In this document: positions 8,109 through 15,320 of the stretch, one piece after another
How the letters are laid out: every line of letters starts with the position of its first letter
Position numbering within the stretch: position 1 is the first letter of the stretch
Assembly (NCBI GenBank): GCA_040755755.1
Contig: JBFLZW010000018.1
Coordinates: 120,024 to 184,023, forward strand
Source of the DNA: a bacterium
Lineage (GTDB): Bacteria > SZUA-182 > DTGQ01
Length of the DNA: 64,000 nucleotides
Direction: 5' to 3'
The notes under the pieces: model-generated
Database searches by the model: none
What the model was told of the DNA's origin: nothing
Seen by the model: only the letters and a program-made list of their open reading frames with translations
Made by a program: the position numbers and the translations under genes

Positions 8109-8996
8109 ATGACAAAAGAGCACGAGATTTCACGAAAGCATTTACTTTTGCTTTTCCTTTACGGAGTAATTATCTTCGGTGTTTTTTGCCTGGTCCTCTT
8201 CCCCAAGGAAAGGATCATCCGTCAGGCCCTTTACCGTGTTTCCGAGCGGTCAAGCTATCTTCTTTCAGCCAAAGAGCTTCTGGTCGCTTTCCCGGGTCAG
8301 GTGGAGCTGAAAAATTTAACCATCACCAAAAAAGACTCCAGGGCCGAGGCCGAAGGCTTCCCTCATTTTCAGATTGACACGGTCCGGATAAAACCAAAGT
8401 ATAGTCAGCTTTTTCTCAAGAAACTGGCCCTCCTTTTCGATCTCGAGCTTTACCAGGGGAAGTGCAGCGGAGTAACCAGTTTTGATCTCCTGCAACCTCA
8501 TTATCTCAAGGAACTTGATTGCCTTGGCCAGGGGATACAACTGGCCAGCCTGAAGCAAATCCGTGAACTGTTAAACATCCATATCAACGGGCAACTTTCC
8601 GGCAAGGCCAAATTACACCTGGACAAAAACGACATCGAGACCCTGTCGGGTGATTACAGCTTCGAGGTTGCGCCGGGAGATATTCAGATCATGAGTTTTC
8701 CAGGCTTCAGTTTCCGTCAAATCAACGGGCAGGGCAGCCTGAGCCACGGCAAAATCAGAATCCGGTCAATGCGCATTCAAGGGGACGATCTCCAGGCCCA
8801 GATCACCGGAGACCTCCAGCTTGATAAAAACATTGCCCGAAGCTTCCTCAAAGTCAAGGTCAACCTGAAGATCAGCCAGGAAATGAAAGAGAAACTGGGG
8901 CCTCTGGCCAACTTTTTACCACCACAGCAGGACCGGGAGGGAATTCAACTGACGATCCGGGGAAATCTGAATAATTTGTCCTTCCTGCCGACTTAG
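8109..8996 (+). CDS. GspN-like type II secretion system protein
   Basis: The 295-residue protein has a short cytoplasmic N-terminus, one membrane anchor at about residues 11-29 (LLLLFLYGVIIFGVFCLVLF) and a periplasmic part rich in beta strands. That part contains VELKNLTITKKD, INGQLSGKAKLHLDKN and LQAQITGDLQLD, the layout of GspN/AsmA-like proteins that are linked with type II secretion in deltaproteobacteria. No other gsp genes are in the window, so the role in secretion is inferred from recalled family pattern. It is followed 17 bases later by a kinase-like gene in the same direction. Confidence 0.6.
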   Translation: MTKEHEISRKHLLLLFLYGVIIFGVFCLVLFPKERIIRQALYRVSERSSYLLSAKELLVAFPGQVELKNLTITKKDSRAEAEGFPHFQIDTVRIKPKYSQLFLKKLALLFDLELYQGKCSGVTSFDLLQPHYLKELDCLGQGIQLASLKQIRELLNIHINGQLSGKAKLHLDKNDIETLSGDYSFEVAPGDIQIMSFPGFSFRQINGQGSLSHGKIRIRSMRIQGDDLQAQITGDLQLDKNIARSFLKVKVNLKISQEMKEKLGPLANFLPPQQDREGIQLTIRGNLNNLSFLPT

Positions 8997-9013
8997 GAAA
9001 TGGAGAAGGAGTT

Positions 9014-9724
9014 ATGAACAAAGATGCAGAAAATGAAGTACCTCAGCTTCCCTCACTTTTTTATCTGGAAAAATTTTATACCCTTGGGCTCATGACTCAC
9101 CGAATCGCCCATGAAATCAATAATTCCATTCAGGGTATCCTGCTGCTGCTCAATTTCCTGGAAACCGATTATTCCCAGGACGAGAATATCGCGCTTCTCA
9201 GCCAGGAGATTCATGAAATAAAAAGGTTTATCCATTCAATCCTCAGCTATGTCAGAGCAACCAGGCCGGATTTTGAGCCGATGGACCTTGCCGCCCTCAT
9301 CCGCGAAACGATAAATCTTCTTCAGGGTCTGACCGGAGACCAAGCCTTTGCCGGAATCATTGCCCACTATCCTCCATCCGGGCCGCTGATGGTCAAAGGA
9401 AACTTTTACTGTCTTCAACTGGCTTTGCTCAGCCTTCTTCTCCTGTGCGGCCAGCGGCAGCAGGCAGGCTGTCAGAACCTGTCACCGATCGAGGTTGATG
9501 CATCACCTGCCCCCTCCGGACAGAAACATACCATTCAAATACGCTTCCCCGGCCGTCTGGTCTCAAATGAAAACCTGTCATTGCCTGCCGATGCAGGTGA
9601 GCCGAGATTCAGTCTGGTACAGAGAATCCTTCACCTGCACCAGGGAGAGTTTCAAACTCTCGATGAGAGCGGCGGGAATTCATGCTTCATTATTACCCTT
9701 CCCGCAGCAGGATGTCAGGAGTAA
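9014..9724 (+). CDS. Small histidine-kinase-like protein with degenerate ATPase domain
   Basis: A ribosome site (GGAGAAGGAG) precedes ATG 9014. Residues 20-75 form a HisKA-type dimerisation helix pair with the phospho-acceptor H33 in RIAHEINNSIQGIL. The C-terminal third occupies the place of a HATPase domain and ends with FIITLPAAG, typical of the last strand of kinases, but I find no N-box asparagine motif and no DxGxG or GxGL box. The 236-residue protein has no sensor domain and no membrane segment. It is probably catalytically inactive as an ATPase and might serve as a phosphotransfer scaffold; that is inference. Confidence 0.65.
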   Translation: MNKDAENEVPQLPSLFYLEKFYTLGLMTHRIAHEINNSIQGILLLLNFLETDYSQDENIALLSQEIHEIKRFIHSILSYVRATRPDFEPMDLAALIRETINLLQGLTGDQAFAGIIAHYPPSGPLMVKGNFYCLQLALLSLLLLCGQRQQAGCQNLSPIEVDASPAPSGQKHTIQIRFPGRLVSNENLSLPADAGEPRFSLVQRILHLHQGEFQTLDESGGNSCFIITLPAAGCQE

Positions 9725-9829
9725 TGCTATCCGCGCTGTCGCGAGAATGGTTTTTATCCTGCACCATGAGAATCCATTAGAGAGATAAACAATATTACCC
9801 GGCAGTATCTTACGATAAGGAGTTTCGAT

Positions 9830-11413
9830 ATGAAAGTTCTCATCAGCGACAAACTATCCAAGAAAGGAATCGAGTTATTTCAACAGGAAGAGGGAATCGA
9901 GGTTGATGTCAAAGTCGGGATGCCTCCCCAGGAGTTGCTCTCCTGCATCGGCGCTTATGATGCCCTGGTGGTTCGCAGTGAAACCAAAGTCACCGCCGAG
10001 GTCCTGGCCGCTGCCAAAAATCTGAAAGTCATTGGCCGGGCAGGAAGCGGCGTGGACAACATCGATGTACCCGAGGCTTCCAAGCGGGGCATCATCGTCA
10101 TGAACACTCCGGGAGGAAACAGCGTGACTACGGCCGAACATGCCATCTCGCTCCTTCTCTCCCTGGTGAGAAACATCCCCCAGGCCACTGCCTCCATGAG
10201 GGAAGGAAAATGGGAGAAGAAAAAGTTCATGGGCATCGAGGTCACGGAAAAGACTCTGGGCATTGTCGGTCTGGGGAAAATCGGGGCCGAAGTGGCCAAA
10301 CGGGCCAAGGGCCTGCTCATGAACGTGATTGCCTACGATCCCTATATTTCGGAAGAGGCAGCCCGCAAGCTCCAGGTGGAACTGGTGGATCTTGAGGGCA
10401 TCTTCACCAGATCCGACATCATCACCATCCATGTACCCAAAAATGCTGAAACCGCATACATGATCAACCAGGAAACCATTCAAAAGATGAAGAACGGGGT
10501 CCGGATCATCAACTGCGCCCGCGGAGGACTGGTGGATGAAAAAGCGCTGGCAGAAGCGCTGAAAAGCGGCAAAGTGGCCGGAGCCGCCCTGGATGTTTTC
10601 GAGCAGGAGCCCCCGCCGGCCGATAACCCCCTGCTGGGCCTGCCCAATGTAGTCTGCACCCCTCACCTTGGCGCTTCCACCGAAGAGGCTCAGGATAAAG
10701 TGGCGGTGGCTATCGCTGAACAGATGGTTGACTATCTGAAAAACGGCACTATCCGCAATGCCGTCAATACTCCCTCTATCCCCCAGGAGGTCCTGAGCGG
10801 AATCAAGCCCTATGTCAGCCTGGCGGAAAAAATGAGCAGCCTGCTGTCCCAGATAAGTGATGGCCGGATGCAGAAGTTTACCGTCAGCTTCCACGGCGAG
10901 GTCCTGAATTACGATGTGGCACCCATCACCGTGGCTGCCCTCATGGGCCTGCTCAAGCCCATTCTCCAGGAGACGGTGAATTATGTGAACGCTCCGGTTC
11001 TGGCCAGGGAACGGGAAATCAATGTCGAGGAAATCAAGGAGACCGCTCCCGGCGATTTCACCAACCTGATCACCCTGACCCTGGTCACCGACAAGGGAGT
11101 CAATACGATTTCAGGAACCCTGTTCGGCAAGGCAAACCCCCGCATCGTTAAAATCAACGGATTCACCGTGGAGCTTATGCTGACCGAGAAAATGCTGGTC
11201 TTTTCAAATATCGATAAACCCGGTGTCATCGGCGACATCGGAAGCCTGCTTGGCCAGGCAGGCATCAATATCTCCGGCATGCAGTTTGGCCGGGAAAAAC
11301 CTGGCGGCAGAGCTATTTCGGTCCTCAACATCGATAACCATGTGGACCAGGATATGCTGCAAAAGTTCAAAGAACTGCCCAACGTAGTCGCAGTCAAGCT
11401 GATCAGCTTGTAA
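9830..11413 (+). CDS. serA: D-3-phosphoglycerate dehydrogenase
   Basis: The enzyme oxidises 3-phosphoglycerate in the first step of serine synthesis. AAGGAG lies eight bases before the ATG. At 527 residues it is the long (type 1) form: substrate and NAD-binding domain with GIVGLGKIGAEVAKRAKGL, INCARGGLVDEKAL and the catalytic histidine in CTPHLGAST; then the allosteric substrate-binding domain; then a C-terminal ACT domain (VFSNIDKPGVIGDIGSLLGQ) that usually binds serine for feedback inhibition. The gene stands alone; a GTTATCAG-type repeat follows the stop. Confidence 0.97.
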   Translation: MKVLISDKLSKKGIELFQQEEGIEVDVKVGMPPQELLSCIGAYDALVVRSETKVTAEVLAAAKNLKVIGRAGSGVDNIDVPEASKRGIIVMNTPGGNSVTTAEHAISLLLSLVRNIPQATASMREGKWEKKKFMGIEVTEKTLGIVGLGKIGAEVAKRAKGLLMNVIAYDPYISEEAARKLQVELVDLEGIFTRSDIITIHVPKNAETAYMINQETIQKMKNGVRIINCARGGLVDEKALAEALKSGKVAGAALDVFEQEPPPADNPLLGLPNVVCTPHLGASTEEAQDKVAVAIAEQMVDYLKNGTIRNAVNTPSIPQEVLSGIKPYVSLAEKMSSLLSQISDGRMQKFTVSFHGEVLNYDVAPITVAALMGLLKPILQETVNYVNAPVLAREREINVEEIKETAPGDFTNLITLTLVTDKGVNTISGTLFGKANPRIVKINGFTVELMLTEKMLVFSNIDKPGVIGDIGSLLGQAGINISGMQFGREKPGGRAISVLNIDNHVDQDMLQKFKELPNVVAVKLISL

Positions 11414-11422
11414 AGACGGTGG

Positions 11423-11475
11423 GCAGTTATCAGTGGACAGTGGGCAGTAAAGACAGTTGTCAGTTATCAGGAGAA
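11423..11475. repeat. Dispersed GTTATCAG / GTGGTCAG-like element after serA
   Basis: CAGTTATCAGTGGACAGTGGGCAG and CAGTTGTCAGTTATCAGGAG units begin ten bases after serA. They combine the unit types seen at 571-645 and 7684-7733. No T-run follows. Confidence 0.6.
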
Positions 11476-11707
11476 ACTTTAAATGTAGGGTGGGGCTGCT
11501 TTGTTGCCCCACCAGATACCGCACGCGACCTCTTGGTTGAGCCTAACTGGCCGCGAATTTCCCGCGTCGTGTAGGCTGATAGCTTCATTGAAAGAAAGCA
11601 GGACAAATTACGAAGGCGGGGCAGCAATGTTCCGCCTTCGTGATAATATAGGTTAGGTTATTACCAATAACCCATCGAAATGACAAAAGAACAATCGGAG
11701 GGATAAA
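11476..11707. other. Intergenic hairpins and left boundary repeat of the toxin-antitoxin islet
   Basis: Hairpin 1 is GGTGGGGC (11489-11496) with GCCCCACC (11506-11513). Hairpin 2 is ACGAAGGCGG (11610-11619) with CCGCCTTCGT (11632-11641), a perfect 10-bp stem. Between them, 11533-11576 (GGTTGAGCCTAACTGG to CCCGCGTCGTGTAGGCT) is a diverged copy of the repeat at 12881-12924 and 63421-63465. I see no gene here. Confidence 0.55.
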
Positions 11708-12087
11708 GTGAAAACATATAATTTCAAGGTGGTAATCGAGCCCGATGACGATCAGTGGCATGCCTACTGTCCTGCTTTAAAAAAGCAGGGCGCCTCTACT
11801 GGGGAAATACACCGGAAGAGGCTGTTAAACATATTCGTGAAGTTGTACAAATGATTATTGATGAGCTCATTGAAGATGGAGAAATGATACCTGAAGGGCC
11901 TCAAGGTGAGGTAGAAGTTCTTTCTGAACCGTGGGTAGGGGTAACTGTTACTGTGTCTTCCATGGTTAATTATGTTTTTCTCCGGAGAGTTGTGCGCAGG
12001 CTTTGCGTGCCTGCCGTATCTGGAAATCATTTCCGATATCACAAAAATTCAATATGGTTTTGCATATCACCAGTATCTAAGACATGA
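11708..12087 (+). pseudogene. HicB-family antitoxin-like gene with a frameshift
   Basis: A GGAGGG ribosome site at 11698-11703 precedes GTG 11708. The first frame reads VKTYNFKVVIEPDDDQWHAY and CPALKKQGAS, the HicB-type N-terminal half. At about 11795 the homology moves to the next frame, which continues WGNTPEEAVKHIREVVQMII and ends near SEPWVGVTVTV. One missing base near the ACTGG at 11794-11798, or a slip in the A6 run at 11778-11783, explains this. The tail to 12087 is not HicB-like and overlaps the end of the opposing DUF5615 gene. No hicA toxin is recognisable beside it. Either the gene is dead or the sequence has an error. Confidence 0.7.
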
Positions 12088-12371
12088 TATATAGGCATCA
12101 ATCCCCGTATTATGTCACCAATTGGCATTTGTTGCCGGGCATAAACAATACCAGCGTGATTGACACCTTGAGCATGCAAGCGCAAAAAGTCATCATCCTG
12201 GGTAAAAACAACTCTACATTGATTTTTAGCTAATGCCAAATGCTCCATGTCAGTTGCACCCAACATTTTGGCCTTTTGAGGTGTTAATACATCAATGCCA
12301 CGACGCAATAACCCAGCTACCACTGCCGGATGGACATGTTCATCAGTATAAAATTTAATTCTTTCGCTCAT
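12039..12371 (-). CDS. DUF5615 PIN-like toxin candidate
   Basis: This 110-residue protein has acidic residues in FYTDEHVHPAVVAGLLRRGID, DMEHLALAKNQ and VVFTQDDDFLRLH, the order expected of the Mut7-C/DUF5615 PIN-like nuclease fold. Such proteins are commonly encoded right after DUF433 antitoxins, and here the start overlaps the DUF433 gene by 17 bases. It would therefore be the toxin or RNase of a type II toxin-antitoxin pair; activity is inferred. Its 3' end overlaps the frameshifted hicB-like gene on the other strand. Confidence 0.8.
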   Translation of the reverse strand: MSERIKFYTDEHVHPAVVAGLLRRGIDVLTPQKAKMLGATDMEHLALAKNQCRVVFTQDDDFLRLHAQGVNHAGIVYARQQMPIGDIIRGLMPIYHVLDTGDMQNHIEFL

Positions 12372-12666
12372 TTATCTTCTGTAGAACTTTTGATGGTGTT
12401 TTTTGGCGTAATTCTTCTACAAATGCCTCGCTCTCTTTAATTGCTTCATCAATCTCGGTTCTATGATCATAATAATAAGCTAAAGCGGCATAGACGTCGG
12501 CTAAAGATAAATTATATGCGTTTGCTATTTCATCAGCACTCTGCCCCATCCACTCATGCCAAATGACAATATTTTGTACAGTAATACGGTGACCAAAAAT
12601 ACAAGGCTTCCCACCGGCTATGTCTGCACTTATTTCAATATGCTGATCTAAAGTTTTTATTGCCAT
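12355..12666 (-). CDS. DUF433 antitoxin candidate
   Basis: The 103-residue protein carries the DUF433 core: IEISADIAGGKPCIFGHRIT, then VQNIVIWHEWMGQSADEIA and a helix-turn-helix-like LSLADVYAALAYYYDHR. This family pairs with DUF5615 nucleases and probably binds its own promoter. The C-terminal tail (EAFVEELRQKTPS) is charged and may bind the toxin. A ribosome site (AGGAG in the complement of 12670-12675) precedes the start. The two genes form a single overlapping transcription unit. Confidence 0.8.
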   Translation of the reverse strand: MAIKTLDQHIEISADIAGGKPCIFGHRITVQNIVIWHEWMGQSADEIANAYNLSLADVYAALAYYYDHRTEIDEAIKESEAFVEELRQKTPSKVLQKINERKN

Positions 12667-13061
12667 GCGATCTCCTTAACTGAAGCGATATAACCATTCT
12701 CTCTCCCCTCCCTAATTTCTCTCCCCAAAGGGGAGGAGAAGGCTGGCAGGGCTGGCTATTTCAACTCCCCCTAACTTATTGATTCCCACCCTACATTTGC
12801 TCTATAAAAACCACGCCAGGTTAGCTCTTCAACTTTAATAGCTTACTCCCATGAATGAGGGTTGGGGTGAGGGGGGCGTCGTTGAACCAAACCGGCCGGG
12901 TAATTCCCGCGTCGTGTACTTAGCACACCCCTCTTGAGAGTACCCGCCCATTCTTATACTCTTCAATATAATGCCGACTGGGTAGAGAGGTCAAGAGAAA
13001 CATTGCCTATGAGATATGAATGAAGATACTTTCCGCAGAGTAAAATCGGGCATACCTGCCC
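12667..13061. other. Gene-free region with several dispersed repeat fragments
   Basis: The 395 bases hold no supported gene. At 12698-12745 CTCTCCCC and CTCCCC fragments face GGGGAGGAGAAGG, a REP-like hairpin. At 12787-12796 CCACCCTACATTT is the inverse of the GTAGGGTGG motif at 11484-11493. At 12861-12924 GTTGGGGTGAGGGGGGCGTC and the following GTTGAACCAAACCGGCC repeat almost exactly at 63401-63465, and in diverged form at 11533-11576. Confidence 0.6.
12861..12924. repeat. Dispersed GGGTGAGGGGGGCGTCGTTGAACC repeat, copy 1
   Basis: Bases 12861-12897 are identical with 63401-63437, and the rest (TAATTCCCGCGTCGTGTACT) differs by a few bases. The copy at 11533-11576 is in the same direction and bounds the toxin-antitoxin islet on its other side. 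Confidence 0.75.
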
Positions 13062-13631
13062 TTAAATCCCGGCTCCCGGCTTCGACAGAAGGAGAGCATG
13101 ACTGAGAGGGATGTGCAGTGACTCCTCTGGCCGCAGGCCGCTGCCTTCGGCAATTGATACCGACTTTTCAAAAGCTTCCTTTCTGACATGCCACTTCGGC
13201 TCGGCAAACAACACCCTTCCCCCCGGCCGTAATGCGGCATACACTTCCGAAAAAAAACCAGCGGGGTTCTTGACTTCATGAACAACGGCAAATGCAAAGG
13301 CAAAATCGATCTGCCCGCCAAGGTCATCGATTCCCAGTGATTCCGGTCCGCATGTCCGGGTCCTGATGCGGCTGAGCAATCCGAGACACCTCGCCCTGCG
13401 GCGAAGAACAGCAAGCATCTTCTCCTGCAGGTCAACGCAGATGACCTGGCCTTCGGTTCCGGCGAGTTGAGCCATTGGAAGGCTGAAAAAGCCCATTGCG
13501 CATCCGATGTCCAGGACCTTCATGCCGGTGCGGATATAGGGCATGAGAATCTTATGCGGGTCCTGCAAAAGCTTTCTTGCCGGACTTGCCAGAAGATAGC
13601 CGATCCATACCGGACATGCATGCTCAGCCAT
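13062..13631 (-). CDS. Class I SAM-dependent methyltransferase
   Basis: The 189-residue protein has the SAM-binding motif I as KVLDIGCAMGFFSLP at about residues 38-52, motif II with the acidic residue in VICVDLQEKML, and later IDFAFAFAVVHEVKNP and LRPGGRVLFAEPKWHV. This is the compact fold of the UbiE/Methyltransf_11 class. The substrate cannot be told from sequence. The gene lies 22 bases downstream of a sensor kinase on the same strand and may be co-transcribed with it. Confidence 0.85.
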   Translation of the reverse strand: MAEHACPVWIGYLLASPARKLLQDPHKILMPYIRTGMKVLDIGCAMGFFSLPMAQLAGTEGQVICVDLQEKMLAVLRRRARCLGLLSRIRTRTCGPESLGIDDLGGQIDFAFAFAVVHEVKNPAGFFSEVYAALRPGGRVLFAEPKWHVRKEAFEKSVSIAEGSGLRPEESLHIPLSHALLLSKPGAGI

Positions 13632-13653
13632 AGAACCTCCTGTTTTCTTGGGC

Positions 13654-15243
13654 TTACACCGATTTCGTGTTCTTGTCCTCTTCGCTTTGCTTTAAAGGAA
13701 GTGTAACGATAAATGTCGAGCCCTCACCCGGCGTACTTCTGGCCGTAATGGTCCCGCCATGACGTTCGGTTATTTTCCGGCAGATGGCAAGCCCCATTCC
13801 CATTCCCTCGGACTGGCTCCGGCCCTGCAATCTCTGGAAGGGACGGAATATCCGGTCGAGATACCGCTCTTCAAACCCCATGCCGTTATCTTCCACAAAA
13901 ATATGGCACAAAGTATCTTCGGTATATCCGGTGATCTTTATTACCGGCTTCTCGTGCTTTTGTCCATACTTTAAGGCGTTACCGATGAGATTCTGAAAGA
14001 GCTGCCGCATCTGGTTCGGATTGACCTCGATCATGGGAAGTTGACCGATTTCCAGGCAGGCTCCTGCCTGCTCGATGACAAGACTCAGGTCACTGGCCGC
14101 ATCCTTTGCAACTTCAGTTAAATCAGTCAGTTGAGCTGGTTTCTGGCTTCTTCCCACCCGGGAATAGTCAAGAAGCGCCCCGATCAGATTATTCATTCGC
14201 TCTGCCGACCTGGTCATCCGGTCCAGGTAATCCTGGCCCTCCTCTCCCAGGGCATTTCCATAGCCGGTTTTCAGCAATTCCCCGAAGGTCGTGATTTTCC
14301 GCAGGGGCTCCTTGAGATCATGCGAGGCAACGAAGGCGAATTCCTGAAGCTCTTTATTCGCCTGCTCAAGTTTTGCTGCATTAGCCCTAAGTTCCTGATT
14401 CGCTCTTTCCAGTTCCGCAGTGCGCTCCTGCACCCGTATTTCCAGCTCGTTCCGGTACCGGCAGATCTCTTCCATGGCCTTCTCGCGCTCTGTTACGTCA
14501 CGGAAGACCAGAATCACACCGATAGTGTTCCCTTTGTCATCCGTAATGGGTGCAGCGCTGTCGTCTATCAGTATTTCCGCCCCATCCCTGGCTATGAGGA
14601 GGGTATGATTGGCCAGCCCTACGATGGTGCCATCACGCATTACCCTGGTAACCGGGTTCTCGACGGGCTGGCGCGTGTCCTTGTTAACGACGTTGAATAC
14701 CTCGGTCAACCGATGATGGAGGATTTCATTCAGCTTCCAGCCTGTCAGATTTTCGGCAATGACATTCATGAATGTTACCAGGCCCTCTCGATCAGTGGCG
14801 ATCACAGCATCTCCGATGCTCTTGAGCGTTGTTGCCAGCCACTTTTCGCTCTCTTTTAATTTCCTTTCCATCTTGTGCTTGTACAGGGCCATGTCGATCG
14901 TTATGTGCAGTTCCCTTTCCTTGAAGGGCTTGAGTATGTAGCCGTATGGCTCTGTTATCTTTGCACGCTGCAGGGTATCTGCGTCCGCATAAGCGGTAAG
15001 GTATATAACCGGAACATCAAAGCTGGCCTGGATCTGCCCGGCGGCCGTAATACCATCGATTCCACCCTGGAGCATGATATCCATTAACACCAGATCAGGA
15101 TGTATCTTTTCCGCCTTTTGGACAGCTTCTTCTCCGGAAAAAGCAATCTCAGGGGCCGGATACCCCAGACTGATCAATCTATGCTGTATATCAAGGGCTT
15201 CAATGCCTTCGTCTTCAACAATCAATATCTTTGCCTCAGACAT
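13654..15243 (-). CDS. Sensor histidine kinase with N-terminal receiver domain (REC-PAS-HisKA-HATPase)
   Basis: Start ATG 15243 is chosen because AAAGGAATC precedes it; the frame is open 14 codons further. Residues 1-120 are a receiver domain (KILIVEDEG, phospho-acceptor D in DLVLMDIMLQGG, then PYGYILKPF). A PAS domain follows at about 135-255 (IGDAVIATDREGLVTFMN), then a coiled coil rich in Glu and Leu. The kinase core has ASHDLKEPLRKITTFGELLK with the histidine, N-box NLIGNALKYG, VEDNGMGF and GMGMGLAICRKITERHGG. There is no membrane segment. It likely receives a phosphoryl group from another kinase, probably the HAMP kinase encoded just upstream. Confidence 0.9.
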   Translation of the reverse strand: MSEAKILIVEDEGIEALDIQHRLISLGYPAPEIAFSGEEAVQKAEKIHPDLVLMDIMLQGGIDGITAAGQIQASFDVPVIYLTAYADADTLQRAKITEPYGYILKPFKERELHITIDMALYKHKMERKLKESEKWLATTLKSIGDAVIATDREGLVTFMNVIAENLTGWKLNEILHHRLTEVFNVVNKDTRQPVENPVTRVMRDGTIVGLANHTLLIARDGAEILIDDSAAPITDDKGNTIGVILVFRDVTEREKAMEEICRYRNELEIRVQERTAELERANQELRANAAKLEQANKELQEFAFVASHDLKEPLRKITTFGELLKTGYGNALGEEGQDYLDRMTRSAERMNNLIGALLDYSRVGRSQKPAQLTDLTEVAKDAASDLSLVIEQAGACLEIGQLPMIEVNPNQMRQLFQNLIGNALKYGQKHEKPVIKITGYTEDTLCHIFVEDNGMGFEERYLDRIFRPFQRLQGRSQSEGMGMGLAICRKITERHGGTITARSTPGEGSTFIVTLPLKQSEEDKNTKSV

Positions 15244-15267
15244 TGTATCAGATTCCTTTCTTGTTTC

Positions 15268-15319
15268 GTAACTACTCAGGCACAAAGTTACCTTTCCCCC
15301 TTTGTGCCTGAGTAGTTAC
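15268..15319. repeat. Perfect 20-bp inverted repeat between two kinase genes
   Basis: GTAACTACTCAGGCACAAAG (15268-15287) pairs perfectly with 15300-15319 across a 12-base loop. It sits two bases after the stop of the upstream kinase gene and would form a strong hairpin in the transcript. A partial copy (ACTCAGGCACAAAGG) is at 51567-51592 before motA. Confidence 0.8.
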
Positions 15320-15320
15320 C

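Noticed and set aside
11418..11524. Short frame over the end of serA on the minus strand
   Set aside because: Antisense and repeat-derived (LITDNCLYCPLSTDN-type peptide).
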